Positions 21,901-33,022 of a stretch of DNA of 64,000 nucleotides are shown piece after piece; positions within the stretch are counted from its first letter, which is position 1, and the number at the start of each line of letters is the position of its first letter. Origin of the DNA: Hemerocallis citrina. Its lineage: Eukaryota; Streptophyta; Magnoliopsida; Asparagales; Asphodelaceae. The notes under the pieces were generated by a model, which was not told where the DNA came from, made no database searches, and worked only from the letters and a program-made list of their open reading frames with translations. The position numbers were made by a program, and so were the translations under genes. The stretch covers positions 152,595,368-152,659,367 of the forward strand of contig CM030358.1 in NCBI GenBank assembly GCA_017893485.1, in the 5' to 3' direction.

Positions 21901-23836
21901 TATATGGATATTTTTACATTCAACGACTACAGATGCTCTTAGCGTTGCTTCAAGGTTTAAATTGTCTCATATTGATTTTTGTTGTTATATCTTAGATATT
22001 AGAGTTAATGTTTAAAAAAACCTTTTTATTGAATCATAACACTCTCTTGTTTTAAAAAAAAATTGATTTCTCTAATTTTTAATGTGTATCTAAATTGTTT
22101 TAAAAGAGTCTTGATGTATTTTTTTCAAGCTTAGCCATATTTTTCTGCTTCGCTCCACCTTGTCTTTGTTCTCTAATAGACTGATTCATAACAGGTAGGT
22201 GTACAAATCTCTCAGATGAAAATGGATTGGATTGGAGGATTTTCATGGGAGTCGTACAATGAGGACATCAACTCCTATGATGATAACTCATTCACAACAG
22301 ATGGGCTGTTGGAACAAATAAACGTGACAAGAGATGCCACAGACTATCTGTGGTACACGACATAGTGAGTAGCTAACACTTCTTTAAGCATTTCTCTTGT
22401 TCGAATTCAAACTCATGTGAATTTTCTGTACTTTTCAGTGTTGATGTAGGCCAAGATGAGCAATTTCTACAGAATGGCCAGTATCCTGTCCTCACCGTGA
22501 TGTCAGCTGGTCATTCGTTGCATGTATACATTAATGGGCAATTGGCAGGTCTATTACCATAGATCCATTTTGACTATGTTCTGTGGGATATAATTAGCCA
22601 TTCAAATAAATAATTAGAGAAAACACCAAATATAGACCCCAAATAATGTGATAGAAAACAAAGATTATGGTACGACAATATTTGGGATATGCTCTAAATA
22701 TTCTCATACCAAATACTTGTATTCTCATATAGAATAATTTCTGTATACTGTTATATCTTATACCTTGTCTGATAAAGCTCCCGAAGTACCCAAGTTATCC
22801 CTCCAGTAATTTGAGCAGAGGGGAGACCTCTGGAGAATTGATAGTCACTTCTGCAGAATTACTATCAGAAATCACCTTAAACAATGTACAGGGAGAACTT
22901 TGAGTGTTCAAAGAAGTACTTGAAACATTTCTTATACATTTTTATGATATAATCATTGCGAAATCTAGAGATTAATTTTATCTTTGTATGGTTACTGACC
23001 TATTGCACTACTGTGATTTATCTTTTGTTTTACAGGGACAGCATATGGAAGTCTAGATAACCCGAAACTCACTTACACCGGAAATGTAAAGTTGTTGGCT
23101 GGCAGCAACACGATTTCTGTCCTGAGTTTATCTGTTGGGCTTCCTGTAAGTCTGCTTACACCCTCTTATTTCCGTTGATTTCTAATTGCTTCCAATTTCG
23201 AACTATTGCTCTTAAAAACAAATATCAGTATTAAATTTACAATTTACACAATCCGTTTTAATTTGAAGAATGTTGGGGAACATTTTGAGACATGGAATGC
23301 TGGGGTTCTTGGTCCAGTAATGCTGAATGGTCTCAATGAGGGGCGAAGAGATCTAACCTGGCAAAAATGGAGCTACCAGGTTTAACTACTTCAAAATTAG
23401 TTTTGACAATGAAGATTAAGTTTGTAGGTCACAAATTTTGATGCTGTATTTTGCAGATTGGTTTGAAAGGTGAGAAATTGAAGCTTCATTCACTAAGTGG
23501 AAGTACAAGTGTTGAGTGGGGAGCAGCATCTAAAAACCAGCCCTTGGCTTGGTACAAGGTGAGGTCTATACCCATCAGATATGCTCTATGCTGAGCATAA
23601 CTTGAACTGCATATTCTCCAATTTATGTAGAAATTAAAAAGGGTTGTATAGAAAGTGGCACACATGGATCCATATAAAATATATAATCTACTAGCTTGAA
23701 ATATTCTATACAGATTTTGTAAAATATGCAAGTAGCTGGAAAAACCATGGACAATTGGGTTAAATTTTTGACATTGGGTATTATGTATAATGAACTCTTG
23801 TTTCGTTATTTCTCATTAATGAAACAGAGTGGCACT

Positions 23837-23870
<34 letters not shown>

Positions 23871-25933
23871 GTTAATTAAATGAACTAAAATTATTAGTCT
23901 TTGTGAGATAGTTGATCCGTGGTTTTCTATTTCACATTTCATATCTCATCAACAATTATCTCCTTGTTATATTTATTTTTAAGTTAAATGAACTAAAATT
24001 ATTAGTCTTTGTGAGATAGTTGATCCGTAGTTTTCTATTTCACATTTCATATCTCGTCAACAATTATCTCCTTGTTATATTTATTTTCCTTGTAAATTTT
24101 ACATAAATACCTATGCACTACAGGTTCTGTAATCACTTAAGTAACCACAAACTTAAATGTGTGTAATTGCATGTATCTGATTAACCAGTAGCTTTATTTG
24201 TACGACAAACTTTTTATATATTGGAATCTACTCCATGTCTTGAATGGTACATATGTAAATGTACTATTCTAATTTGGATGAGCATGAAGTTATGATTAAG
24301 ATTTCTATGTATTGCGCAGGCTTCCTTCAATGCACCAGAGGGGAACGAACCATTGGCTTTAGACATGGGTAGCATGGGAAAAGGTCAGATATGGATAAAT
24401 GGACAAAACATTGGCCGATATTGGCCTGCATACAAAGCCTATGGTACTTGCAGTGATTGTGATTACCGAGGACGCTACGATGAGACAAAATGTCAGACCA
24501 ACTGCGGAGAGGCTTCTCAGAGATGGTAAGTCATATTAGCTGCAACCGCCTCCCCCCACCCCCCTCGCACACACTTACACTTGTAGGGTAGGAGAAACCT
24601 TATCCCAGGTAGAACACTGAAATTATTTCAGTGGGTCATTTCTTGGATGAACCACACCGTGGATCTTGAATCTTGATCTACGTATCTGAAATTTGTTGAC
24701 TCACGAATCAAGTGGATTTACGTACACATTGTTTACAGCCGTAAAAAAGTTTGTGATATCTTATTCATGAATAAAAGGTTTCAGACTACTTGATCTCACA
24801 TTTTGTGACTATTATAGAATCTAAATGCTCAATGTATATCATCTGGAATGATTCACCTAAATGATTTCACTACTTTACCTTATACCCACTGTTCTCTTCC
24901 CTGAATTTTTCACTGAAAACTTTGTATGGGTGAATATTAGGTATCATGTGCCTCGCTCGTGGTTATACCCTACAGGAAACCTATTGGTGGTATTAGAGGA
25001 GTGGGGTGGTGATCCATCGGGGATATCTATGGTGAAAAGAACAATTGGAAGTGCCTGTGCCGATGTTTCTGAATGGCAGCCAGCAATGAAGAGCTGGCAT
25101 ACAAAATATTATGAGAGATCGAAGGTCCATCTGTCTTGCAATCCTGGCCAAAAGATAACTATGATAAAGTTTGCTAGTTTCGGTAATCCGAATGGAGTTT
25201 GTGGTAGCTTTTCGGAGGGCAGCTGTCATGCCCACGAGTCATATGATCCTTTTGAGAGGGTAAAAAATTGCCTTTTGTTCTTCTCATACCACTGTTGTCT
25301 ATAGTTATATCATTCTTTTAATATGGCTTTAAATTGATTAGATTTGTGTCTGATTCAGTAATGTTCAAGTTTGACACATAAACAAATTAATTAGGGCATC
25401 TTAAACTTAATTGGCTTGCATTGAATATCTAAAACTATTTGGCAAGCTACATGGATCATTTTTCTCAATTCTGTCTCTTTTAAGGGTCATCTTCTCTACT
25501 GCATTGACAACTCTAATTTCATACTTCAGTGCCTTAGTTCAAGTTTAGATCTACCACTAGTCTTCCTTGGTATAGCTATTTATTGCATTACTTGAAAATG
25601 CACGTGAAGATCAACAAGATATGCTGCTATATTATTTGTCTACCAAAATATTGAGCAGCATAATGATTGTTTCCACAAGTTAGCTACCATATTTCTGTAT
25701 TAGAGGGTTGCTTAGATTCTCAGTATCTGAACCCTGTTGTTAAAACTTCTATTATTGTCTCGAAGTTTCTATTGTGTAATGCTTCTAGTATCTAGCACTA
25801 ACATGTAATTTTTTGTGTTCAGAATTGTATAGGGAAGGAATTCTGTAAAGTTACAATAGTTCCTGAAGTATTTGGAGGAGACCCATGTCCTGGAAAAATG
25901 AAGAGGATTGCAGTGGAAGCTCTCTGTGAATAA
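16379..25933 (+). CDS. BGAL: Beta-galactosidase, GH35, with C-terminal SUEL-type lectin domain
   Basis: Nineteen exons: 16379-16546, 16649-16744, 16864-16976, 17679-17745, 17851-17943, 18244-18387, 19145-19233, 19329-19434, 19538-19625, 20352-20470, 20561-20725, 22195-22364, 22439-22548, 23036-23145, 23269-23379, 23457-23558, 24320-24525, 24941-25259 and 25823-25933. They total 2487 nt (828 aa) in one frame. Residues 1-25 form a signal peptide ending AMA. The GH35 domain (about 30-335) has the signature [13 protein letters not shown], with acid/base Glu183, and the nucleophile Glu252 in MWTEVW. Beta-sandwich domains follow, then a Cys-rich SUEL-type galactose-binding lectin domain at about 747-827. 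The likely role is removal of terminal beta-galactose from cell-wall polysaccharides or glycoproteins in the apoplast; length and sequence fit the BGAL1-like clade. Oddity: the conserved CNGFYC motif reads WNGFYD (231-236). Introns carry an L1 copy, a MITE and microsatellites. Confidence 0.95.
17034..17626 (-). mobile_element. 5'-truncated L1-like retroposon in BGAL intron 3
   Basis: A perfect 12-bp duplication, AATGCCTATGTT, flanks the insert (17022-17033 and 17627-17638). A T-rich tract at the left end is the poly(A) tail of a minus-strand copy. The 3' end reads like plant L1 tails (TATATATATGCGGGTTGGG...). An open frame of 197 codons crosses almost the whole insert on the minus strand, but it is hydrophobic and matches no LINE domain I recognise. 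Confidence 0.85.
18899..18960. repeat. (AT)n microsatellite in BGAL intron 6
   Basis: About 30 uninterrupted AT units, preceded by a shorter AT run at 18847-18861. Confidence 0.95.
21126..21938. mobile_element. Complete palindrome-rich MITE in BGAL intron 11
   Basis: The ends GAGCATCTGTAGTCG and CGACTACAGATGCTC are perfect inverted repeats flanked by TTA (21123-21125 and 21939-21941). A second inverted repeat (TTTGCCAAATATCGATAAAA and complement) occupies 21140-21225. Seven palindromes on the theme GACGGCACTT...AAGTGCCGTC lie near 21278, 21350, 21424, 21634, 21699, 21739 and 21797. No coding capacity. It accounts for over half of the largest intron of the gene. Confidence 0.88.
23840..24093. 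repeat. (TAA)n microsatellite and 108-bp tandem duplication in BGAL intron 16
   Basis: About ten TAA units (23840-23870) are followed by two copies of a 108-bp unit (23878-23985 and 23986-24093) that differ at only a few positions. The duplication is recent and non-coding. Confidence 0.9.
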
Positions 25934-26407
25934 AACTAAAAATAATAATTAATCAATGGCCGAAAAGTTTCTCATTATTCAACTGCAGAAAACAAGGAAA
26001 CCCATCACATACAGTCTTCATTACTTACAGATTATTACAGATTATGATTTTAAGATACAATGTCTGAAGCCTAATGAGTTTAAGAAGCAGAGCAGGTGCC
26101 GAAGAGTTGCCAAAACTGCAGCAAAATACAGAGTTCGTAAAGACATTAAGAAGTCACTTTTGTACGAGATGAGTTATTTTCTACGACTTGAATCATATTG
26201 TCTACATTAGAGTGCAGATGTGACTGATTCATATTTTTTGGAGTCCACGTACAATAATACCATGTCAAAATCGAGGAGATTGTTATGGAGGGCAAAGCCC
26301 TTCAGATTGAAAGTTGGAAAAGCGATTGAAGATTGTACTGTTCTTGTTCTTGTTAGTGCCCAAAACTGTAATATTTATACTCTGATTCAGGTTGGTATTT
26401 TGATGTC

Positions 26408-26413
26408 AATAAA
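26408..26413 (+). terminator. Candidate polyadenylation signal of BGAL
   Basis: AATAAA lies 475 bp after the stop codon in otherwise gene-free sequence (25934-26690). Small open frames there look like 3' UTR. Confidence 0.4.
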
Positions 26414-26693
26414 ATTTGAAACTCTCTTTCGCTTCTACTGCTTTAACATTGCATATATTATACCGAGCTTATCTGCATGCATGCTGCAAGCGTCCTTTAA
26501 TGATGTGTTCTAACTTTATATATGTTTGCTACTACAAATACACCTAGTAGAAAGTAATTGAATCGTACACATTGCAAACTGCAGCAGATTCACACCGGCT
26601 TTTGTTAGATGCTGGTTGTATAGGGTTGGTGCATCCTGTTGTTTTGATGCACCAATCCTATGTGTAGCTCAGGATCTTGTATATACTGTATTA

Positions 26694-27301
26694 GAGCATC
26701 CACAGTCGTTAGTTATAAATGCATTTTATGCATACTTTCCTCCCAAAATCCCTGCACTCGTAAGCTATTTAATCTCTCGCTGTAGTAAAAAGACAAATAT
26801 AGCATGGGATATAGCAATATGTATTTTATGCATGATGAAACATCATGTTTCGTCTTGATTATTTAAATAATTTTTAAATCATCAGATGAACCGATGAAAT
26901 CCCAAATAAAAAATATAAAAGAAATTAAATCTTAACCTCTTAATTAGTTAGTTAATTAGTTTAATTAGTATTTTAATTAGAATTTTAGTTAAATAATTAG
27001 TTAGTTAATTAAGTTTAGTAAATTAATAACCTAATTAAAACCTTAATTAACCAAAAGACCCAATGATGTTTCATTCATGTGGGGCCCACGCGGAATTTTT
27101 TTTAATTTTAAAAAATACGCTTCAAAAAATTCCAAAAAATCCACACAAAAAATTTCGACGGACAAACACTGTCCGTTTAATTTTGTACGAAAGTATGCAT
27201 TTTATACCTTTTAACGACTGCAGTAAATACTCGAAATGCTATTTGATAATATGCATATATGCATATTATACATATTATATCTCAGATGACTGTGGATGAT
27301 A
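26694..27301. mobile_element. Decayed MITE between the BGAL and CHUP1-like 3' ends
   Basis: It starts GAGCATCCACAGTCGTTAG after TTA and ends GACTGTGGATGATATAA, a damaged inverted terminus. Internal inverted repeats include GATGAAACA/TGTTTCGTC around TCA (near 26838) and GACGGACA/TGTCCGTT (near 27160). The middle is a TTAATTAG-rich stretch. Confidence 0.7.
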
Positions 27302-27727
27302 TAAGCAAACAAACTGTAGATATTAAGATCCTCACCATACATTTAAGCATTTGATTCTGTGATTTCAAGCTAAAAGGTGTAGCAAAGCTCACCAACTAGA
27401 TAACTGAGCATGGCAACTCTACAAATAGTTTATGCTTACAGAAAACAAGACGTTAATATGCAAGTCGTTGTGTTCATTATCTCTGCACAAATAGTGCAAG
27501 CAAGTAACCAACTCTTATAAGCAGAACTATAAGGTTCAAACTCTTTAACCAAACACATCCCTAACAAAATTTATATACAGGCAATCCATCAATTTTGACT
27601 AGTAACATAACTGTATACAGCGCAGAGTTAATAACCTCTTAACTGTTTGCCTTATGTAATACCAATGGCAAAGTAATGTAACAGTAAAGCCAAATTGAGT
27701 GACTTGTGACTTGTCCAAACGTTAGTT

Positions 27728-30700
27728 CTAACTGAAAGTTGCGTATCTCCTCTTCGACTTCAGAGGCCCATGCGAGCCCTTCAAAACATCAGCAAACTTC
27801 TTCAGTTTGGCCTTTTCTTTAACATCGACACGACACAAATCACTCGAGGACTCCTCTGATATCATTCTCATGGGGGCATGAGACATTCCAAGATCGCTCC
27901 TTGAGCGCTCACCAACACTCTCTTTAGATTCTATATTGAGCATTCTCATTCTCTGCACATCCAAGGAGGCCCTGGGGGGTCTCTGAGACTGACCTGCTTT
28001 AGAATGTAATTCCAATCCATTTAACTGATTTGCCAAACCATTTTCTAAGGAGGGATACGAAGAGATGCTCTCAAATGAGTTCCTTCTTCCATTCATTTCC
28101 TCAGAGCAAGGGGAAACTGATGCCCTCCTTGTTGAATAGGTAAAGCTTGATGTATCAAGCTTGCTTCTCTCTTTATCCTTCCCCAAAACCAGCTTTTTAA
28201 GCTTGCTCAAGAACTTCGACTTACTTGAATGGCTGTTCTTCGTTGATGAGACATCAAATGAGGTGTCGCTGTATTCCTCGCTAGAAGTTCGTGAAGAAGC
28301 GCAAGACTCTGTGTCAAAGTCAAAGAGACAGTCATTTTTCTCAATGGCACCGGAATTAGCATATTCGATGATGAGCTGTTTGGCTTTCCTTTCAGACTCG
28401 GGGCTCAGGCATTTACTTAGATCCTTGGCTACTGTTTTTCCTGAATTGGGATGGTAGTTCCTTAGTTCATAGCGAAGGCAAGCATTGACCCACCGCAAAT
28501 AGACTAGTTCTTCAATATCCGTGCACCTATCGGTCTGGAGTTGCTCGATTGTCGTCCTTAAATTCTCATTCTCTTCTCTCAAGTTGTTGGCTTCCTCCAA
28601 TGCTTCGATCTGTAAAAGTAACCGGATTAATTATCGTGCCATTATAAACTCAGGCAATAAAGAAGAATTTGATGAGAAATTACCAACATTGTGATTTTTG
28701 CAACTAGAGTACCAGAAAGAAACTATCACAGTACATGCTGTAATAAGTAGTATTCTATATGTTTAATGAAAACAATGAGGCTTATATTACAGTTAAGGGG
28801 TACTCTTATCTGTCTAATGTGCAACTATGGGGCTAATATTATAGTTAACAAGAAGGAAAAAACCTCCCGAAGAAATCTACCATTCCTTTAACCTTGTAGA
28901 CCCCATTTATCAACCGAATAAGGTTGGGTGTATGCACATATATTTTAGGTTTTAAACAAGTGCCCTGCGTGGCTTGCCTGTTTAGAAGAGAATATATGAA
29001 TTTTTCCCTCAAAATGACCTACTTTTCGAAACTATTTCCCCAACTAGCCCACTTTCCAAACTGATTCCATGGGTGAACCACTTTGCGACACGTCAGCATA
29101 GGCTGCAGGTGGGGGCTGGCCTTTTCGATTGTGAGTCTCTTCACATTTTTTTTTTCTCGAGGCTGCTATTTCCAACTGCGACATAACTTCATTTCATATT
29201 TGGGCTAGAGAGACTTCGAGACTTATTTAAAAATTTATAAGTTAAAATGTGTTGAACTTAGGTTGCACCCACCTATTGGGGCCGAAGTTAACACATTTTA
29301 ACTTAGATATATTTAAATAAGTCTCGAAGTCTATCTAGCCCAAATATGAAATGAACTAAGGTCGCTGTTGAGAATAGCAACCTTGAAAAAAAGTTTGTGA
29401 AAAGGCCTCAGTTCGGAACTGCGGCCTTACAATCGAAGAAGCTGCAATCAGTTGGGGACTGCGGTGGCCCATGCTGACGTGTCTAAAAGTTGTTCACCCA
29501 TGGAATTAAGTTTGGAAAATGGGTTAGCTGGGAAAATAGTTTCAAAAACTGGGTTAGTTTGGGGAAAAAATCAGAATATAAGGGGTTTGAAGGAGACGAT
29601 GGAGTTGGATCCTCCCTAGTAGGTTTTTAGCGTCCAATACACATGTTCACTAGCCATCACTGTTATGAGAGGCATGCCTTCCATCAGTACTTGGCAGAGG
29701 ATAATGTAATAGACACTCGAATAGTGGAGAAGATTCAGATCCAAGAAAACCTTTCATGCGACTTGTAAATCAGAGATCCCAAGTTCAAAGGCCCACCTCC
29801 AATTGGTATCTGAACATTTCCAACTATTTATACTAGCCATTTAGCACGTGCAATGCACATGAGAATGGACACTTAAGTGGATGGATAGTTATTTGAGGCT
29901 AGTTTTGATGCTAAATTTTGAACTAAAATGGGTAGTTGAATTGACATATACATTTATGGTTGAGGTTTGCTTGGTTAACAGAAAATTGATCAAACTTCCA
30001 ATAAACCAATTACATATACAAATTCATGCATGAAATAATTACAAAAAAAATATGGAAGAACAGTCCCTCCATCAGCATCCCTAAAGTCCGGCCCTGGGCA
30101 GGGCCCAAAGGGCGACCACCCCGGGCCCCCAAATTTTGGGACCTCACATGGCCCTTATTTGATAATGAAAAAAAAAGAGTATAAATTTTAAAAATAAATT
30201 TCCAAAGAGACTCCAAGAGTCCAAATCTCCAATGGTAATTGTATTAGGGTCTTGGGTTGGTAATGATGAAGTAATTATGGTTCTTGGTAATCATAAATGG
30301 AAACTAAAAAGAATTTAATTATAGCTTAGGGCATCATTTTTTTTTATATATTCAACTTCTCTTTTCAGTTTTTTTCCAATTCAAATATAATTCTCTCATC
30401 CTCATCAAAGAAAGAATCCAGTCCAATTTGGAGAAAATTCCACAATTCTTTCTATTTTTCATTGCTGGACAATCCTTTACATTGCTCCAACAACCTCCGT
30501 GATCCTATTTTTATCAGGTGTATTTAACTTTTCTTATTTTATATCATTGTGTTGAAACTTTTGTTTGTCATGTTGCCTAGGAAGTAAGAATCTAAATATG
30601 AGAAAAGACCCAAAAAAAAAATAGAACAATTAATTTTATCACAAAAAAGAGCATTAGATAAATTTTTTGCTAAAAATTCAGGACAATCAAGTCAAGTAGA

Positions 30701-32757
30701 GTATGTGAGTGAAAATGAACGTGATAAAAATGAAGTGAATGAAATTGAATGTGAAAAAAATGAACCAAATCTTGTTGATGTGCATGATTTGAACGAAGAG
30801 TAGCCAACTCTTCCTTTGGATATTTATAATCCAAGAAGTTGCGATAATCTTAATAACAAAACAAATGATTTATTAGTACAAAGAGGCCCCATACAAGAAT
30901 CTATTTTGAACTTTCCATTTGAGGGTCAATCTAGACATTTTTCATGTGCACATTTTGCACTTGGAAATATTTTGGGGATGTCAAGATACTTTGGAACTGG
31001 TAGACATATTTGTGTCCATTTATTATAATATTTGTAAGAAGATTTTTTGAATCTTTGAAACTAATTTTAAGCTTTCATACCATTTAAGTATTTATATATG
31101 ACTATATTTCTCAGGTGATTTTGGACATGTAAATTATTTTTATATATTAAACCTTTTGTTCTCCCCGAGCCTCTAAAGTGTCAGGACCGGCCCTGGCATC
31201 CCTTCCCCACTAAAAATCCATATCATCCTCCTTTCCCCCTTTTTTTGTCAGAAAATTATCAAGGGTCATTCAATTTGCTGAGCTGCGTGCATGAACACAA
31301 GAACAGTACAACTATGGGAAAAATCAAAGTAAAGTTAAGAATAATCAATCATGGTACGATACCAAGTTAAACGTATTCCTGAGATAAATACTGATCTAAA
31401 AAACTATCTATACAAACCCAAATGATCAGAGTAGTTACCCCCAAAAAAATAATTAAAGGAAAAAATAATATACATTAATAGAGCTAAAGCATTATAGTAG
31501 TATACTTAAAAGGCAAGTGCAGTGTATTGCTAATGAAAATATATAATTACTAAGCCTAACAGCTATATATAAAAAAAACATTCATGCTCGAAATAATTAG
31601 AAGAAATTGTATTAAAAGGGAAAAATAATTACCTCATATTGCTTGGCTTTGGAAGAGTATTCCATCTTCACAGACTCCAATTGCTCGATAAACTTCAAAT
31701 TCTCATCTGCAAGCCTAGCATTCACCATTCGAAGATCCAAAACTTCACCTTCCAACTCTTTCAACCTCTTCAACTTCTTATCAACCTCAACTTCATCTTC
31801 CACATGCTCGTATTCTTTCTCAAGCAACTCAGTGATCTTCCGATGAAGAGCACCTAACTTCTCCTTCGCCTGTTCTCCATCCACTTTCAACTTCTTCTTC
31901 AAAACCTCAATCTCTTCTCTCGCCCTCTCAAGTTCAACCACTACCTTAGGGTAATCCAGCACTTGATCCCTAAGTTTCTGATTATCCGATTGCAAAGACT
32001 CAATCTTCAAATTCAACATCTTAGACTCCATCGCATTGACCTTCAATCGATTCTCAAGCTCGCGAATGGAAGCCACTTGCTCCTTCAATCCATAATATTC
32101 AATCATTTGCATCCCAAGGGTCTTTTCTCTTTCCTTCAAAGCCTCAACCAAGTTCCCCAAATAAGCAATCTCTTTCTCCATTTCCTCCCTCTCCTCAAAT
32201 TTGAATCCCTCATCCACAACATCGTTACTTTCTCTATCTGGGCATTCCTCAAACTCTTTCATCACAAACTGGTCAAATTCCGGCATCAAAAACCCACTTT
32301 CACTACTAGTTCCATTCATGATTTTAGCCAAAGCCTCCTCCTAAAAAACCCCCCAAAAAAATAAATCAAAACATACCAAAAAAGACACTATTTTGACAAA
32401 TACCCAGTACAAATCTCTCAAAACCCATTTCAAAAAAACTTACGTTTGATAGAATTTGCAGTTCATCTTTGAGCCCTCTTGCACCCACAGTTGGGGATTC
32501 TGTCTGCGTTTCCTTCGACCCATCATCACCTATCAACCAAAAAATCAGCCCCAAAAGAAATCAAGCAAACAATCAGTCAACCATTAAAAAAAGATGAGAA
32601 ATTTGAAACCTGAAGAGGGTTTGGGGGGTGAGATTCTGGGTTTAGGGCGAAATTGAGAAGCAAAGTAGCTAGCAAGAGAGAGAGCCAAAGCAAAACCCAG
32701 CTTTAAAAGAAGGGGCTTGGTCTCTCTCTGGCCTCTAACAAGTAGACCATCTTCCAT
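27728..32757 (-). CDS. CHUP1-family actin-binding-like coiled-coil membrane protein
   Basis: Four exons on the minus strand: 32610-32757, 32444-32529, 31633-32340 and 27728-28609. They total 1824 nt (607 aa), with matching phases and GT-AG borders. Residues 1-15 are basic or polar, and about 16-36 form a hydrophobic helix that could anchor the protein in a membrane. A Pro-rich stretch follows, then long Glu/Lys-rich coiled coils at about 90-345. EELVYLRWVNACLRYELRNY (347-366) is the diagnostic block of the CHUP1 family, whose founding member anchors chloroplasts to actin. The Ser-rich C-terminal half ends in KKFADVLKGSHGPLKSKRR. The length is closer to the shorter CHUP1-like proteins (AR791 type) than to the roughly 1000-residue CHUP1. 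There is no long proline-rich region. Intron 3 holds a foldback and a hAT element. The 5' leader has a GA repeat just before the ATG. Confidence 0.88.
28997..29582. mobile_element. Foldback element with very long inverted arms in CHUP1-like intron 3
   Basis: The left arm (TTTTTCCCTCAAAATGACC...) is the inverted copy of the right arm over about 280 bp each. Matching blocks include CTATTTCCCCAACTAGCCCA, CCATGGGTGAAC, GACACGTCAGCAT, and the central TTTCATATTTGGGCTAGAGA against its complement. AGAATATA flanks both ends (28989-28996 and 29583-29590), an 8-bp duplication that fits a Mutator-like or similar DNA transposon. No ORF. Confidence 0.78.
30083..31195 (+). mobile_element. Non-autonomous hAT element (zf-TTF type) in CHUP1-like intron 3
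   Basis: A perfect 8-bp duplication, GCATCCCT (30075-30082 and 31196-31203), flanks the element. The ends carry CCGGCCCTG motifs (right end inverted: CAGGGCCGGTCC), the usual terminus of this hAT group; the first five bases on the left are diverged. Confidence 0.82.
30560..31030 (+). pseudogene. hAT transposase N-terminal fragment (TTF-type zinc finger)
   Basis: The broken frame reads through QLILSQKRALDKFFAKN, an acidic linker, an in-frame TAG near 30800, then LDIYNPRSCDNLNNKTNDLL and FPFEGQSRHFSCAHFAL. The last two blocks match the start of TTF-finger/hAT-dimerisation transposases. The catalytic domain and dimerisation region are deleted. Confidence 0.7.
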
Positions 32758-33010
32758 TACTCTCTCTCTCTCTCTCTCCTAAGAGGAGGAGAAGAAGAAG
32801 AAGAAGAGAAGGGTAGGTGTAAGCATAGATTGGGAAGTCATGTGTTAGTTGGATCAATTAAGAAGAAAGAAGCATAAAAGATGAAGATGGTTTGATTTGT
32901 GAGAATCTTTTGCCTTGCGTGTGTTTTTTAAATGAACAAGTAGGAAGAAGGAACAAGGATGGGAAGGGAAATGAAGAGAGAATCCAATACATAGTTTGTT
33001 TCTTTTTGTC

Positions 33011-33022
33011 ATTTTATATATA
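33011..33022 (-). promoter_or_regulatory. TATA box candidate of the CHUP1-like gene
   Basis: On the minus strand this reads CCTATATATAAAAT, 255 bp upstream of the ATG, which would give a leader of about 220 bp. The TC-rich stretch at 32757-32780 (GA repeat in the transcript) lies just before the start codon. Confidence 0.45.

Noticed and set aside
25956..26513. Short genes downstream of the beta-galactosidase
   Set aside because: Two small frames without motifs lie between the stop codon and a polyadenylation signal, so 3' UTR is the simpler reading.
31639..32364. Plus-strand open frames opposite CHUP1-like exon 3
   Set aside because: They are antisense shadows of a coiled-coil exon whose minus-strand frame joins correctly to the other exons.
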